A stretch of 64,000 nucleotides of DNA from JAAUTT01 sp038213375 (GCA_038213375.1 JBBQTB010000003.1:119459-183458), one strand, 5' to 3'; numbered from the stretch's first letter, positions 26,058 to 35,254 are shown. Notes: generated from the sequence alone by a model not told the origin. Numbers and translations: made by a program.

Positions 26058-27176
26058 TTATTTTGAATTTGTGAAAAAGCTTACCAACTCCAACAGCTGT
26101 CCTGACTGAGAAGAAAGTTGATCGGCTGCCTGAGCCATTTTATCTGCTGTACTTGCAGTAGCCTGAGTAACAGAATTTAATTGTTGTATGGCAGTGTTGA
26201 TCTGGCTGGCGCCGGCATTTTGTTCGCCCGATGAAGCGGCAATCTCCTGAGTTAATTTTGTAGTTTTATTTAGGTCTGGAATAATAATTTTTAATAAATT
26301 ACTGGCGTCTGCTGTGGCATTCACGCTTTCCGACGAAAGGCGATGAATATCATCAGCAGCAGCTTTGCTTTTTTCAGCCAACTTTCTAACTTCGGCTGCA
26401 ACAACTGAAAAGCCCCGTCCGTGTTCTCCCGCTCTTGCGGCCTCAACAGCAGCATTTAATGCCAACAGATTCGTTTGAAAAGCTATATCGTTGATAATAT
26501 TAATCTTTTCTGCAATTATTTCAACGGCTTTAAGACTTCGATCGGTGGCATTTTGCATTTTGTTCATCTCCTTTAATACTTGCAACGCTATCTTTTCATT
26601 TTGTAATGAATTATCGGCATTCTGCTGGATGTTTGCAACCATCTCTTCCATTGATGATGATATTTCTTCTGTTGAGGCAGCCTGCTCGTTTACACCTTTT
26701 GATAATGATACGGAATTAAAGTTTAGTTCTTCGCTGGTTTCGGCCAATTGAGACGAAGCATCTTTAATGTTGCCAACCACATCCTTTAACCGATGCAAAT
26801 GTTTCTCTAACGCCAAAGCGATTCGTCCAGCTTCATCCTCTCTGTTCAATAATGTTTTTTCAATTTCAAAATCTACACTTCCTTTGGAAAGACCTTCAAT
26901 TTTTAGCGATAGGCTGCTTATTGATCCTTTTATATCCTTATTAATAAGATAAAATGTTAGGAATATTAATCCTAAAACTATCGGTAACCCCCAAAAAAGA
27001 TGTACAAATCCTTTTCCCCCAACAAAAAAATTCAGCCAAAACGAAATTAGAACCATGGGAATAAGCATTATCCCAATCTTATACATCAAAGTTTTTTTGA
27101 ATAAAAGCCTCATGCCGGCAATATAGAAAGGAATAATACAAATTAAAATTAACGCATAGATTACAGTCTTATCCAT
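26058..27176 (-). CDS. Methyl-accepting chemotaxis-type protein without a large sensory domain
   Basis: 372 residues. Three TM helices (about 5-22, 34-52 and 58-78) take the place of a periplasmic sensor domain. A HAMP-like region (about 79-133) follows, then an MCP coiled-coil signalling domain. The hairpin tip is highly conserved: IAFQTNLLALNAAVEAARAG (231-250) and GRGFSVVAAEVRKLAE (253-268). The ASTEEISSSMEEM region (167-179) looks like a methylation site. There is no C-terminal CheR-docking pentapeptide. No cheA or cheW is nearby, so it probably feeds a chemosensory complex encoded elsewhere. It may sense membrane or intracellular signals. It could be a substrate of the CheR/CheB pair at the window start, but that is only a possibility. 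Confidence 0.9.
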   Translation of the reverse strand: MDKTVIYALILICIIPFYIAGMRLLFKKTLMYKIGIMLIPMVLISFWLNFFVGGKGFVHLFWGLPIVLGLIFLTFYLINKDIKGSISSLSLKIEGLSKGSVDFEIEKTLLNREDEAGRIALALEKHLHRLKDVVGNIKDASSQLAETSEELNFNSVSLSKGVNEQAASTEEISSSMEEMVANIQQNADNSLQNEKIALQVLKEMNKMQNATDRSLKAVEIIAEKINIINDIAFQTNLLALNAAVEAARAGEHGRGFSVVAAEVRKLAEKSKAAADDIHRLSSESVNATADASNLLKIIIPDLNKTTKLTQEIAASSGEQNAGASQINTAIQQLNSVTQATASTADKMAQAADQLSSQSGQLLELVSFFTNSK

Positions 27177-27557
27177 AAAAAAACCTCCAAATAATTTAAA
27201 TAGATTGAAATCAATTAGGTAGCAGTCAATTTAGCTTTTACCTATCCGGGGAATAAAGATATTGATTTTTCGGTGAGAAAAAATAAATTATTAATTTACG
27301 GCTGCATTTGTTGATCAAAAAGACCTGACTTCGATAGGTTAGATCGGTACTAATATGATTAACAAATTATTATAATAAGTAAAAATGAAAATTTTAGTGT
27401 TATTTATCTTTTTTCTTTCGTGAAACACCTTAATGGTTTTTAATCCCTTAGGTGCTAAATATTCATTTCTGCCCTTCAGCATATTTATAATGTTATTGGA
27501 ATAACATAAGGCAAAATGCCTTAACTTCGCGGTTTAATTTTTTTAAAAGGTCAAATT
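27177..27557. other. Intergenic region between mcp and mutA (381 bp)
   Basis: This divergent spacer separates the chemoreceptor gene from mutA. It holds no ORF of note. The mutA-proximal end has two adjacent inverted repeats and a -7-like box (listed separately); I see nothing distinct in the remaining A/T-rich part. Confidence 0.6.
27490..27529 (+). promoter_or_regulatory. Paired inverted repeats and promoter box before mutAB
   Basis: ATGTTATT-GG-AATAACAT (27490-27507) is a perfect 8-bp-arm palindrome. It is directly followed by AAGGC-AAAAT-GCCTT (27508-27522), and TAACTTCG (27522-27529) resembles a TAnnTTTG -7 box. TTG at 27496-27498 could be the -33 element with a long spacer. The layout suggests a repressor or activator site overlapping the mutAB promoter. 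Confidence 0.45.
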
Positions 27558-29480
27558 ATGTCGGATGATAATAAAAAATTGTTTAGTGAATTTCCGCCTG
27601 TAACAACCGCGGAGTGGGAGTCAAAGATTACTGCCGACCTGAAAGGTGCCGACTATGATAAAAAATTGGTTTGGAAAACCATTGAAGGTTTTAACGTGAA
27701 ACCATACTATCGTAACGAACACCTTGACGCTCTTGGTTACCTCAGGCAAAACCCTGGAGAATTTCCATTTGTAAGAGGTAAAAATATAAATCAGAATGAA
27801 TGGTACATTCGCCAGGACATTAATGTTAAGGATGTTACCGAAGCCAACAAAAAAGCGTTGGAAGTTCTTAAAAAGGGTATTACCTCGATTGGTTTTATTG
27901 TTGGTAGAAAGGCTGAGATAAATGCTGCTTTTGTTGATAAACTTCTCGAAAATATCTGCCTAAGCGCCATCGAAATTAATTTTGTTTGTGGCAAAAGAGC
28001 TTTGGAATTGGTGCCCCTGTTTATCGATTACATCAAGACTCATAATTATGAACCTGCCTCTATCAATGGCTCGGTTACTATGGACATTCTCGGGCATTTA
28101 GTTAAAAAAGGCAAGTTTTGTTTTGGTGATAACAAACTAGCCATTGATGCTTGCGCCAGTTTGATCCAACAATTAAAACAGTATCCTAATTTTTCAGCCA
28201 TCACCATTCATGGTTCATATTTTACAAATGCCGGGTCGTCCATTGTTCAAAGTTTGGCTTTTTCGCTTTCGATGGGTGCCGACTACTTGACGTGGCTTAC
28301 AGATGCTGGCTTGCCGGCAAACGAAGTGGCAAAGAATTTGAAATTCAACTTTGCAGTCTCTTCCAATTATTTTATGGAAATTGCGAAATTTCGTGCAGCT
28401 CGTTTGTTATGGGCTAAAATTGCTGAGAGTTATGATCCAGCCGTCAAAGTGGCGATGAACATTCACGCTGAAACCAGCAAATGGAACAAAACACTTTACG
28501 ATCCATACGTAAATATGCTCCGTTCTACCACCGAAGCAATGTCGGCAGCTATTGCAGGTATCGATTCGATGACGGTTGTTCCATTTGATGTTACCTTCGA
28601 AAAAGCGACCGATTTGGCTGAACGTGCTGCCCGTAATACACAAATTATCCTTCAGGAAGAATCGTATTTTAACAAAATTGTTGATCCATCGGCGGGTTCA
28701 TATTATATTGAAAATCTAACCGATTCAATAGTTACCGAAGCCTGGAAACTTTTCCTTGAAATTCAGAGCAAGGGTGGTTTTGTTGCTGCCTTTAAGGAGG
28801 GATTTGTTCAGGGTAAAATAGAAGAGGTATCGGCAAAACGTGAAAACGCCATTGCCACACGTCGCGAAATTTTGCTGGGGACCAATCAATATCCAAATTT
28901 CAACGAAATAATTAAAGGGGATATTTGCGATCTGAGTTATGCTTGCTGCTGCAAACAAAACGGAGTACAATGTGAGGAAGGAAAGTGTGACTGCGAAAGC
29001 AACTGCTGCTGCAACGATACTGACCGGGTTGCAGAACCACTCAAAATGTTCCGTGGCGCAGAGGCTTTCGAAGCGCTTCGACAGGCAACCGACAAAAGCG
29101 GTCGTCGGCCAAAAGTGTTTATGCTTACGATTGGAAATTTAGCCATGCGCAAAGCCCGGGCAACATTCGCATGTAATTTCTTTGCGTGTGCAGGCTTCGA
29201 AGTAGTTGATAACAGCGGTTTCAAAACTACTGCCGAAGGTGTAAATGCCGCTGTCATTGCCAAAGCCGACATTGTTGTACTTTGCTCAAGCGATGACGAA
29301 TATGTAGCATTTGGCCCTGAATGTTTGGAGGGTTTTGGAAACAAAACAATTCTGGTTGTTGCAGGAGATCCTGCATGCAAACCCGAACTTGAATCCAAAG
29401 GAATCAAAAACTTCATCAGTGTAAAGTCTAATATACTTGAAACATTGAAGTTTTATCAAAAAGAATTAAAAATTAATTAA
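27558..29480 (+). CDS. mutA: Methylmalonyl-CoA mutase small subunit with Cys-rich insert
   Basis: 640 residues. The N-terminal TIM-barrel domain of the MutA/MutB family (about 20-450) includes the EISKFRAARLLWAKI-like EIAKFRAARLLWAKI and ARNTQIILQEESYF. The C-terminal cobalamin-fold domain (about 505-640) lacks the DxHxxG motif, as expected for the non-catalytic small subunit. Between them lies a striking insert at residues 457-485 with ten cysteines, including two CCC triplets (463-465 and 483-485) and CxC. The reading frame continues cleanly into the conserved C-terminal domain, so it is not a frameshift. MutA pairs with MutB to interconvert succinyl-CoA and methylmalonyl-CoA for propionate metabolism. 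Confidence 0.95.
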   Translation: MSDDNKKLFSEFPPVTTAEWESKITADLKGADYDKKLVWKTIEGFNVKPYYRNEHLDALGYLRQNPGEFPFVRGKNINQNEWYIRQDINVKDVTEANKKALEVLKKGITSIGFIVGRKAEINAAFVDKLLENICLSAIEINFVCGKRALELVPLFIDYIKTHNYEPASINGSVTMDILGHLVKKGKFCFGDNKLAIDACASLIQQLKQYPNFSAITIHGSYFTNAGSSIVQSLAFSLSMGADYLTWLTDAGLPANEVAKNLKFNFAVSSNYFMEIAKFRAARLLWAKIAESYDPAVKVAMNIHAETSKWNKTLYDPYVNMLRSTTEAMSAAIAGIDSMTVVPFDVTFEKATDLAERAARNTQIILQEESYFNKIVDPSAGSYYIENLTDSIVTEAWKLFLEIQSKGGFVAAFKEGFVQGKIEEVSAKRENAIATRREILLGTNQYPNFNEIIKGDICDLSYACCCKQNGVQCEEGKCDCESNCCCNDTDRVAEPLKMFRGAEAFEALRQATDKSGRRPKVFMLTIGNLAMRKARATFACNFFACAGFEVVDNSGFKTTAEGVNAAVIAKADIVVLCSSDDEYVAFGPECLEGFGNKTILVVAGDPACKPELESKGIKNFISVKSNILETLKFYQKELKIN

Positions 29481-29638
29481 ACGTTAAACACGAAGCTAAT
29501 TATGAGGCTATCAGAAATATATTTTGGAGCACCTATAGAATTTAATGTTCAGCTTTTCAGAAACGGTGTTCGCCGTATGAAAAATGGATATTTATAACTT
29601 CGTGCATTCGTGTTTTCGTGTTCATAAATACAAAAAAA

Positions 29639-31774
29639 ATGAAACCAGATTTTAGTAAAATAAACATCAAAGCCGCAGGCGGCAGTTTTAAGAAACTGAA
29701 TGTCGAGACCGATTGGATTACACCAGAGCTTATAAAGGTGAAGCCAGCTTATACTGCCGATGATTTGGTGGGAATGGAACACCTGAACTATGCGGCTGGG
29801 TTGGCTCCATATCTTCGTGGACCTTATTCCACTATGTATGTAATGCAACCGTGGACCATCCGCCAGTATGCGGGTTTTTCCACAGCAGAAGAATCAAACG
29901 CGTTCTATCGTCGTAATCTGGCTGCAGGACAAAAAGGTCTTTCCGTAGCGTTCGATTTAGCCACTCACCGCGGATACGACTCCGATCACGATCGCGTAGC
30001 AGGCGATGTAGGTAAAGCCGGGGTTGCTATTGACTCGATTCTCGATATGAAGATTCTGTTTGATCAGATTCCTTTGAACAAGATGTCAGTTTCAATGACA
30101 ATGAACGGTGCCGTATTGCCAATTCTGTCCTTCTACATCGTGGCTGCATTAGAACAGGGAGCCAAGCTCGAAGAACTTACCGGTACTATCCAGAACGATA
30201 TTTTAAAAGAGTTCATGGTACGTAATACCTACATCTATCCTCCCGAAATGTCGATGCGGATTATTGGTGATATCTTCGAATTTACTTCGCGGAAAATGCC
30301 AAAATTCAACAGTATCAGTATCTCCGGATATCACATGCAGGAGGCTGGCGCCACTGCCGACATAGAAATGGCATACACGCTGGCCGACGGTTTGGAATAT
30401 CTACGCACCGGTATTAAAGCAGGTCTCGATATCGATGCGTTTGCTCCTCGTTTGTCGTTCTTTTGGGCCATTGGAATGAACCATTTCATGGAAATCGCCA
30501 AGATGCGCGCTGCACGTATGTTATGGGCTAAAATTGTAAAACAATTCAACCCTAAAAACGATAAATCAATGGCCTTGCGCACACACTCTCAAACTTCGGG
30601 ATGGTCGCTTACTGAGCAAGACCCATACAACAATATTGCCCGGACAGCAATTGAAGCGATGGCTGCAGCGCTGGGTCATACTCAGTCGCTTCATACAAAT
30701 GCATTGGACGAAGCGATTGCACTACCCACCGATTTCTCGGCTCGTATTGCCCGCAATACACAAATCTATATACAGGAAGAAACCAACATTTGTAAGGCTG
30801 TTGATCCTTGGGCCGGTTCCTACTTTGTGGAAACCCTCACCAAGGAAATTGCTGACAAAGCCTGGAAACTGATTGAAGAGGTGGAAGGCCTTGGAGGGAT
30901 GTCGAAAGCTGTGGAAACAGGCGTGCCTAAAATGCGTATCGAAGAAGCTGCTGCCCGCAAACAAGCCCGCATTGATTCCGGTAAAGATACTATTGTAGGA
31001 GTTAACAAACACCGTTTGGCAAAGGAAGACCCAATCGAAATTCTTGATATCGACAATAGCGCCGTTCGTGAGTCGCAAATTCTTCGTTTGAAGAAACTTA
31101 AAGCCGAACGCAACAATGCTGAAGTTCAGGAAGCATTGAAAGCTATTACAGAATCGGCTCGTACGGGCAAAGGTAATCTTTTAGAACTCTCCGTGGTAGC
31201 TGCTCAAAAACGCGCTACCTTGGGTGAAATTTCCGATGCTATCGAAAACGTATCAGGTAGATATAAAGCTGTGATTAGAACTATTTCAGGCGTATATGCT
31301 TCCGAAAGTGGAGACGACGCTACATACAAAGATGCCAAGGCAATGGCTGAGAAATTTGCTAAGCTCGTAGGCCGTCAGCCACGTATAATGGTTGTAAAAA
31401 TGGGTCAGGACGGGCATGACCGTGGCGCTAAAGTTGTTGCAACGGGTTATGCCGACATCGGTTTTGATGTAGACATGGGTCCATTATTTCAGACTCCGGC
31501 CGAGGCTGCAAAACAAGCGGTTGAAAACGATGTTCACGTTGTTGGTGTATCGTCTTTGGCTGCCGGACATAAAACTTTGGTTCCGCAAATTATCGCCGAA
31601 TTAAAAAAACTGGGTCGAGAAGATATTATGGTCATTGCCGGCGGTGTTATTCCCGCGCAGGATTACGATTACTTGTACAAAGCAGGTGTGGTGGCCATCT
31701 TCGGCCCTGGAACATCGGTGACGTATGCAGCCAAGAAGATTTTAGAAGTGCTTCTGAAATCGGTTGAAGAATAA
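29639..31774 (+). CDS. mutB: Methylmalonyl-CoA mutase large (catalytic) subunit
   Basis: 711 residues from the ATG at 29639; an in-frame GTG at 29618 would add seven residues that lack family similarity. The TIM-barrel region has GPYSTMYVMQPWTIRQYAG (substrate tunnel), FDLATHRGYDSDH, and SISGYHMQEAGATADIE. The C-terminal cobalamin domain has MGQDGHDRGAKV with the cobalt-coordinating His593, then SSLAAGH and AGGVIP. With MutA it forms an adenosylcobalamin-dependent heterodimer for propionate/succinate interconversion. Separated from mutA by a 158-base spacer and transcribed in the same direction, almost certainly in one operon. Confidence 0.97.
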   Translation: MKPDFSKINIKAAGGSFKKLNVETDWITPELIKVKPAYTADDLVGMEHLNYAAGLAPYLRGPYSTMYVMQPWTIRQYAGFSTAEESNAFYRRNLAAGQKGLSVAFDLATHRGYDSDHDRVAGDVGKAGVAIDSILDMKILFDQIPLNKMSVSMTMNGAVLPILSFYIVAALEQGAKLEELTGTIQNDILKEFMVRNTYIYPPEMSMRIIGDIFEFTSRKMPKFNSISISGYHMQEAGATADIEMAYTLADGLEYLRTGIKAGLDIDAFAPRLSFFWAIGMNHFMEIAKMRAARMLWAKIVKQFNPKNDKSMALRTHSQTSGWSLTEQDPYNNIARTAIEAMAAALGHTQSLHTNALDEAIALPTDFSARIARNTQIYIQEETNICKAVDPWAGSYFVETLTKEIADKAWKLIEEVEGLGGMSKAVETGVPKMRIEEAAARKQARIDSGKDTIVGVNKHRLAKEDPIEILDIDNSAVRESQILRLKKLKAERNNAEVQEALKAITESARTGKGNLLELSVVAAQKRATLGEISDAIENVSGRYKAVIRTISGVYASESGDDATYKDAKAMAEKFAKLVGRQPRIMVVKMGQDGHDRGAKVVATGYADIGFDVDMGPLFQTPAEAAKQAVENDVHVVGVSSLAAGHKTLVPQIIAELKKLGREDIMVIAGGVIPAQDYDYLYKAGVVAIFGPGTSVTYAAKKILEVLLKSVEE

Positions 31775-31802
31775 TTTGGGATCAAGGGTTAATCACTAAA
31801 GC

Positions 31803-31912
31803 AAAACCTGACAGGTTTTAAATCACCACAGCTAAACCTGACAGGTTTTAAAAACCTGTCAGGTTTCAAACGTCAGGTTTCAAATGTCAGGTTTCAAAAA
31901 CCTGTCAGGTTT
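31803..31912. repeat. Cluster of palindromic AAACCTGnCAGGTTT repeats
   Basis: Three to four near-perfect palindromes (AAACCTGACAGGTTT or AAACCTGTCAGGTTT) lie at about 31803-31819, 31833-31850, 31851-31866 and 31896-31912. Half-copies CGTCAGGTTT (31871-31880) and TGTCAGGTTT (31885-31894) lie between them. The cluster sits between the convergent mutB and porQ, where it may act as a bidirectional terminator. Such CAGGTTT-type dispersed palindromes are common in Bacteroidota intergenic DNA. Confidence 0.85.
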
Positions 31913-31939
31913 ATCAGTCGATTCGACCCATTACCTATT

Positions 31940-32983
31940 TTATTTTTTCCGATAAAATGACGACAGGTCGGTAGCAACTGAGAAATGATTTGAGGCTCCG
32001 GCCAGATGGTATGTTGCACGGCCGTAACTAATCTGAAAGCGCGAGATGGATATACCAAAACCCCATGAAAATCCTACCGTTGAAACTCGTGTGGCTATTT
32101 TTAGTTCCTGCCTGCGCTGATAGTTATATCCGGCACGCAGGTAAAAGTTTTTAAAAGGAACAAACTCTACACCAAAAATGAGATGCCTCATGGTAATATC
32201 TGCTATTTTTTCAATTTTGCGTTTTTCTTTGGTCGGACTTAGTGTATTGGATGAGGTTTCTTTTGCACCAAAATCGGGAACTGACATGTCCGGATTCTCC
32301 AAATGCTGTGCAGTAACCGAAAAACGAAAAGGAGCATATTTTAATTGCTGAGTAAAGCCAACTTGAATCTCAAAAGGTAACCGCTCGTATGCATTGTCGT
32401 AATACGGTTTAATCTGGGTTCCCAAATTCCTCATCACCAGAGCAAATGTATATAATTTTCGTGGGTGATGGTAAGTAATCCCCCAATCGGTGGATACCCC
32501 AAAGGACTGGTATTTTTCGTAAATTGAAAGGATTGGTCTAAGATCGGCGCCAATACTGAAAAAGCTATCGATTGGGTGGGCATATACCAGATTGAAAGCG
32601 TATTCGGCGGCTGTAAAAGAACCGGTTATTACACCATTTGGCTCCGCCGCAGTAAACTCGCCGTAGTTTATATATTGCATTCCAATTGCAATTGTGTTTT
32701 TCTCACGGAATTTACGTGCATATGTGATGTTTCCGTACTTTACCCCCGCGAAGTATCCCACATAATTAAACGATAGGTGTTCATTCATTGCCGAATTCAG
32801 CAGTGATGGGTTTTGGTATACCAACGATAAATCGTCATCGTAGGATGTCAGGTACTTCCCCCCCAAAGCAGCAACCCGGGGAGAACTGGTGAGGTTGAGA
32901 AACTCATAGGCATGTTTTCCTCCCAGTTGAGCATAACTGATGGTGCAAAATACAAGTGGGAGGATTGTCCAATACTTCTTCAT
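31940..32983 (-). CDS. porQ: Type IX secretion system protein PorQ
   Basis: 347 residues. A signal peptide (cleavage before Gln19 in SYAQLG) is followed by a beta-barrel-like protein of the PorV/PorQ family. The PorQ N-terminal signature is present: LGGKHAYEFLNLTSSPRVAALGG, followed by DDDLSLVYQNPSLL. PorQ is an outer-membrane beta-barrel of the T9SS attachment complex that handles secreted cargo. The window also has T9SS-type cargo (43115-52627 and probably 17069-19663). A CAAAAATA (-7 TATTTTTG) box lies about 20 bases before the start. Confidence 0.9.
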   Translation of the reverse strand: MKKYWTILPLVFCTISYAQLGGKHAYEFLNLTSSPRVAALGGKYLTSYDDDLSLVYQNPSLLNSAMNEHLSFNYVGYFAGVKYGNITYARKFREKNTIAIGMQYINYGEFTAAEPNGVITGSFTAAEYAFNLVYAHPIDSFFSIGADLRPILSIYEKYQSFGVSTDWGITYHHPRKLYTFALVMRNLGTQIKPYYDNAYERLPFEIQVGFTQQLKYAPFRFSVTAQHLENPDMSVPDFGAKETSSNTLSPTKEKRKIEKIADITMRHLIFGVEFVPFKNFYLRAGYNYQRRQELKIATRVSTVGFSWGFGISISRFQISYGRATYHLAGASNHFSVATDLSSFYRKK

Positions 32984-33003
32984 TAACGAAACCCTTTATT
33001 CAT

Positions 33004-33011
33004 CAAAAATA
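33004..33011 (-). promoter_or_regulatory. Possible -7 promoter box of porQ
   Basis: CAAAAATA on the plus strand reads TATTTTTG on the minus strand, 20 bases upstream of the porQ start. No -33 element is seen. Confidence 0.25.
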
Positions 33012-33053
33012 GAATAAACTGTAAGATATATGAACGAGGAATACCAGAAAAAA

Positions 33054-34130
33054 TTATGTAGTTAATAAACTTAGGAATCGTTGCTCGGCCGTTTTCGCCC
33101 AAGTCACAAATTTTCGATCTTTTTTGTCATACTGAGGGATGTAAGTCAACAACTTACCAATGTCAAAGCTCTCACTAACAATACCAGCGCCAGCGCGAGA
33201 TGCGTCGACCGAATTGCTTTTCTGCTCATAATGTCCTTTTGTGGGAACCATTAGGATGGGTTTACGCAGATACATTGCCTCACAGATCGATTCAAACCCT
33301 GATGTACTTGCATAAGCGGTACAATCTTTCATGTAAGAAAGAAATTTGACGTCGTTGATACGGTGAAAATATAAATTGGACTCTGCTTCCATTTCTTCCG
33401 GGACATCTTTTTTATCCCAAAAAAAATGGGACACAACGTGAGGTTGTTTTTGATGCCATCTTACTATTTCTTCGCTATAGCCGGCATTCAGCATATATCC
33501 CAGTATGTAACCGCTATCTTCTGGATTGAGCTCCAGCACTTCTTTGCGTAACAAAGGAGGCACAACGAAAAGTTTCTTGTTAGGAAGATCATCCATCGGT
33601 GAGAAGGACAATGCAAGGAGTTTTTTTGCCCTGAAAGATGTTAGTCGTGTATTGAAATTAAGCATCCATTTCTGGAGAAGTTGTCCTTTTGGAAAAACGA
33701 AGTCAGGGTGAAGAAGTAAAAACTGATGGCCTAAGCAAATATAAGGTGTTGAAGGATTGTATATCGCGTATGTCAAGCCTGCCAATAATTCGTAAAAGTT
33801 AATTACCAAATCAGGTTTTGTGAAATTAATTTTTTTGTTGATAAACGCCATGCTTTTGAAATACCTACCCAAGTGCTCAAGGTTATAAAGAATTGACTGA
33901 AAAAGAAGTATTCCTTTGTTGTTGTTGGAAACCAGAAAGTTTGGACTTTCGTAAGTATGAACAGGCGAATGAATTTTTTCAAAAAAAAATTTTGGTATTT
34001 CCCGGCGCTCGCTTTTACCAACCAACACCTCAACAACCTCATGTCCATTTTTGATTAGGATATCATGCATGGAAATAGCCTGTGTCATATGCCCGCGGCC
34101 TTCACCTTGTACAATAAAAAGGAAACGCAT
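33054..34130 (-). CDS. Glycosyltransferase of the MurG/GT28-like family
   Basis: 358 residues. The N-terminal GEGRGHMTQAI motif (glycine-rich loop with the catalytic His of GT-B inverting transferases) and the C-terminal nucleotide-sugar motif STSGFESICEAMYLRKPILMVP (cited in part) with GHYEQKSN match the MurG/GT28-like fold. It has no TM segment and is likely peripheral to the inner membrane. Related proteins in Bacteroidota glycosylate lipids or surface polymers; the substrate here is unknown. It stands before an LpxH-like phosphoesterase gene in the same orientation, suggesting envelope lipid work. Confidence 0.8.
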   Translation of the reverse strand: MRFLFIVQGEGRGHMTQAISMHDILIKNGHEVVEVLVGKSERREIPKFFFEKIHSPVHTYESPNFLVSNNNKGILLFQSILYNLEHLGRYFKSMAFINKKINFTKPDLVINFYELLAGLTYAIYNPSTPYICLGHQFLLLHPDFVFPKGQLLQKWMLNFNTRLTSFRAKKLLALSFSPMDDLPNKKLFVVPPLLRKEVLELNPEDSGYILGYMLNAGYSEEIVRWHQKQPHVVSHFFWDKKDVPEEMEAESNLYFHRINDVKFLSYMKDCTAYASTSGFESICEAMYLRKPILMVPTKGHYEQKSNSVDASRAGAGIVSESFDIGKLLTYIPQYDKKDRKFVTWAKTAEQRFLSLLTT

Positions 34131-34166
34131 AGAATGATATTTTGAATAATGATGTTTACACTAATA

Positions 34167-34174
34167 CAAAGCTA
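34167..34174 (-). promoter_or_regulatory. Possible -7 promoter box of the glycosyltransferase gene
   Basis: CAAAGCTA on the plus strand reads TAGCTTTG on the minus strand, matching TAnnTTTG, 36 bases upstream of the start codon at 34130. The -33 region is not clear. Confidence 0.3.
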
Positions 34175-34356
34175 TTATTTTAATTATCAATAAAATTGGT
34201 GCTATTTAAAAATGTCAAAAGTGTGTAACAAGATTCGCAAAATTAATAATCAATTTACACTCCGAAAGTTTTCTGTTGGCTCTATTAATATGAATACGAA
34301 GACACAAGTCACGAAGATAAATATAGAATATTAAGAAAAGGGTACCTGTAATTAAT

Positions 34357-35115
34357 TTATTCTGCGTCCTTTGCAATATCTGAATAGTAAATAATTTTCC
34401 ATTGCCCTTTAAAATCTTCAACCAAAGCCGATAGGGATTCAACCCAGTCGCCTGAGTTCATATAAACTATGTCGCCATACATGGTTATTACCGGATGGTG
34501 AATATGACCGCAGATAACGCCATCGCAGCCTTTCGATTTGGCTAGTTTTACCAGCTCCTTTTCATAATCTGAAATATACGAAACGGCGGATTTTACTTTT
34601 TGCTTTATTGCTTGCGAAAGTGAATAATAGGGCAACCCTTTGCGCAGGCGGTAGTTATTATAAAGTTTGTTTATCCAAAGCAACAGTGTATAACCAATAT
34701 CTCCCAGTTTCGCCAGCCATCTGAAATTTGTAGTTATAGCATCAAATATGTCTCCGTGAATTACATAGTACTTTTTACCATTACTATAATGAATATGGTC
34801 TTTTACAATCCAGATATCACCGAAAATGAACGGGATAATGTTGTCGAGAAAATCGTCGTGATTTCCGCGAAGATAGACAACATCTGTATTATGTTTTTCC
34901 ATCATTTTTAATACAACCCTGAAAAACCTGGTGTGTTTTTTCTTCCATTTGCCGCCTTTGCGCAATTGCCATCCGTCAATAATGTCACCGTTAAGTATTA
35001 ACGATTCGCACGTATTGCTTTTTAGAAATCGGGCTACTTCTTTTGCTGCTGAGTTTTTTGTACCCAAATGAATATCAGATAGAACTATTGTTTTGTAGTG
35101 ATTTCTTATTAGCAT
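34357..35115 (-). CDS. UDP-2,3-diacylglucosamine diphosphatase-like metallophosphoesterase
   Basis: 252 residues with all calcineurin-like phosphoesterase metal motifs in order: DIHLG, LNGDIIDGW, RGNHDDF, IHGDIFD and CGHIHHP. The DIIDGWQLRKGG segment and overall length match the LpxH-related family that is common in Bacteroidota. Such enzymes hydrolyse UDP-2,3-diacylglucosamine in lipid A synthesis; lpxK is at 20416-21510. Related paralogues act on other substrates, so lipid A function is likely but not certain. Confidence 0.85.
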   Translation of the reverse strand: MLIRNHYKTIVLSDIHLGTKNSAAKEVARFLKSNTCESLILNGDIIDGWQLRKGGKWKKKHTRFFRVVLKMMEKHNTDVVYLRGNHDDFLDNIIPFIFGDIWIVKDHIHYSNGKKYYVIHGDIFDAITTNFRWLAKLGDIGYTLLLWINKLYNNYRLRKGLPYYSLSQAIKQKVKSAVSYISDYEKELVKLAKSKGCDGVICGHIHHPVITMYGDIVYMNSGDWVESLSALVEDFKGQWKIIYYSDIAKDAE

Positions 35116-35254
35116 AATTTTTTTATTGCAAAAAAAGCGAAAGCGGTTTACATGGTTATTAACTTAAAGTTAATAAATAGTAAACCTTTACGAAAGATGC
35201 GAGTATTTTAATGAGAAATCAATACATTCGCACTTATTTTTTAAAATAGTATGA

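Noticed and set aside
26058..27176. This chemoreceptor as part of the CheR/CheB cluster at the window start
   Set aside because: It is 20 kb away on the other strand, so linkage cannot be claimed from position.
28921..29020. Frameshift or sequence error in mutA producing a Cys-rich stretch
   Set aside because: The reading frame stays open and continues into a normal C-terminal domain, and the Cys codons are spread in an organised pattern.
29618..29638. GTG start for mutB
   Set aside because: The ATG at 29639 begins the conserved family N-terminus; the seven extra residues have no family similarity.
31803..31912. CRISPR array
   Set aside because: The repeated units are short palindromes with variable gaps and no spacer pattern of constant size; no cas genes are seen.
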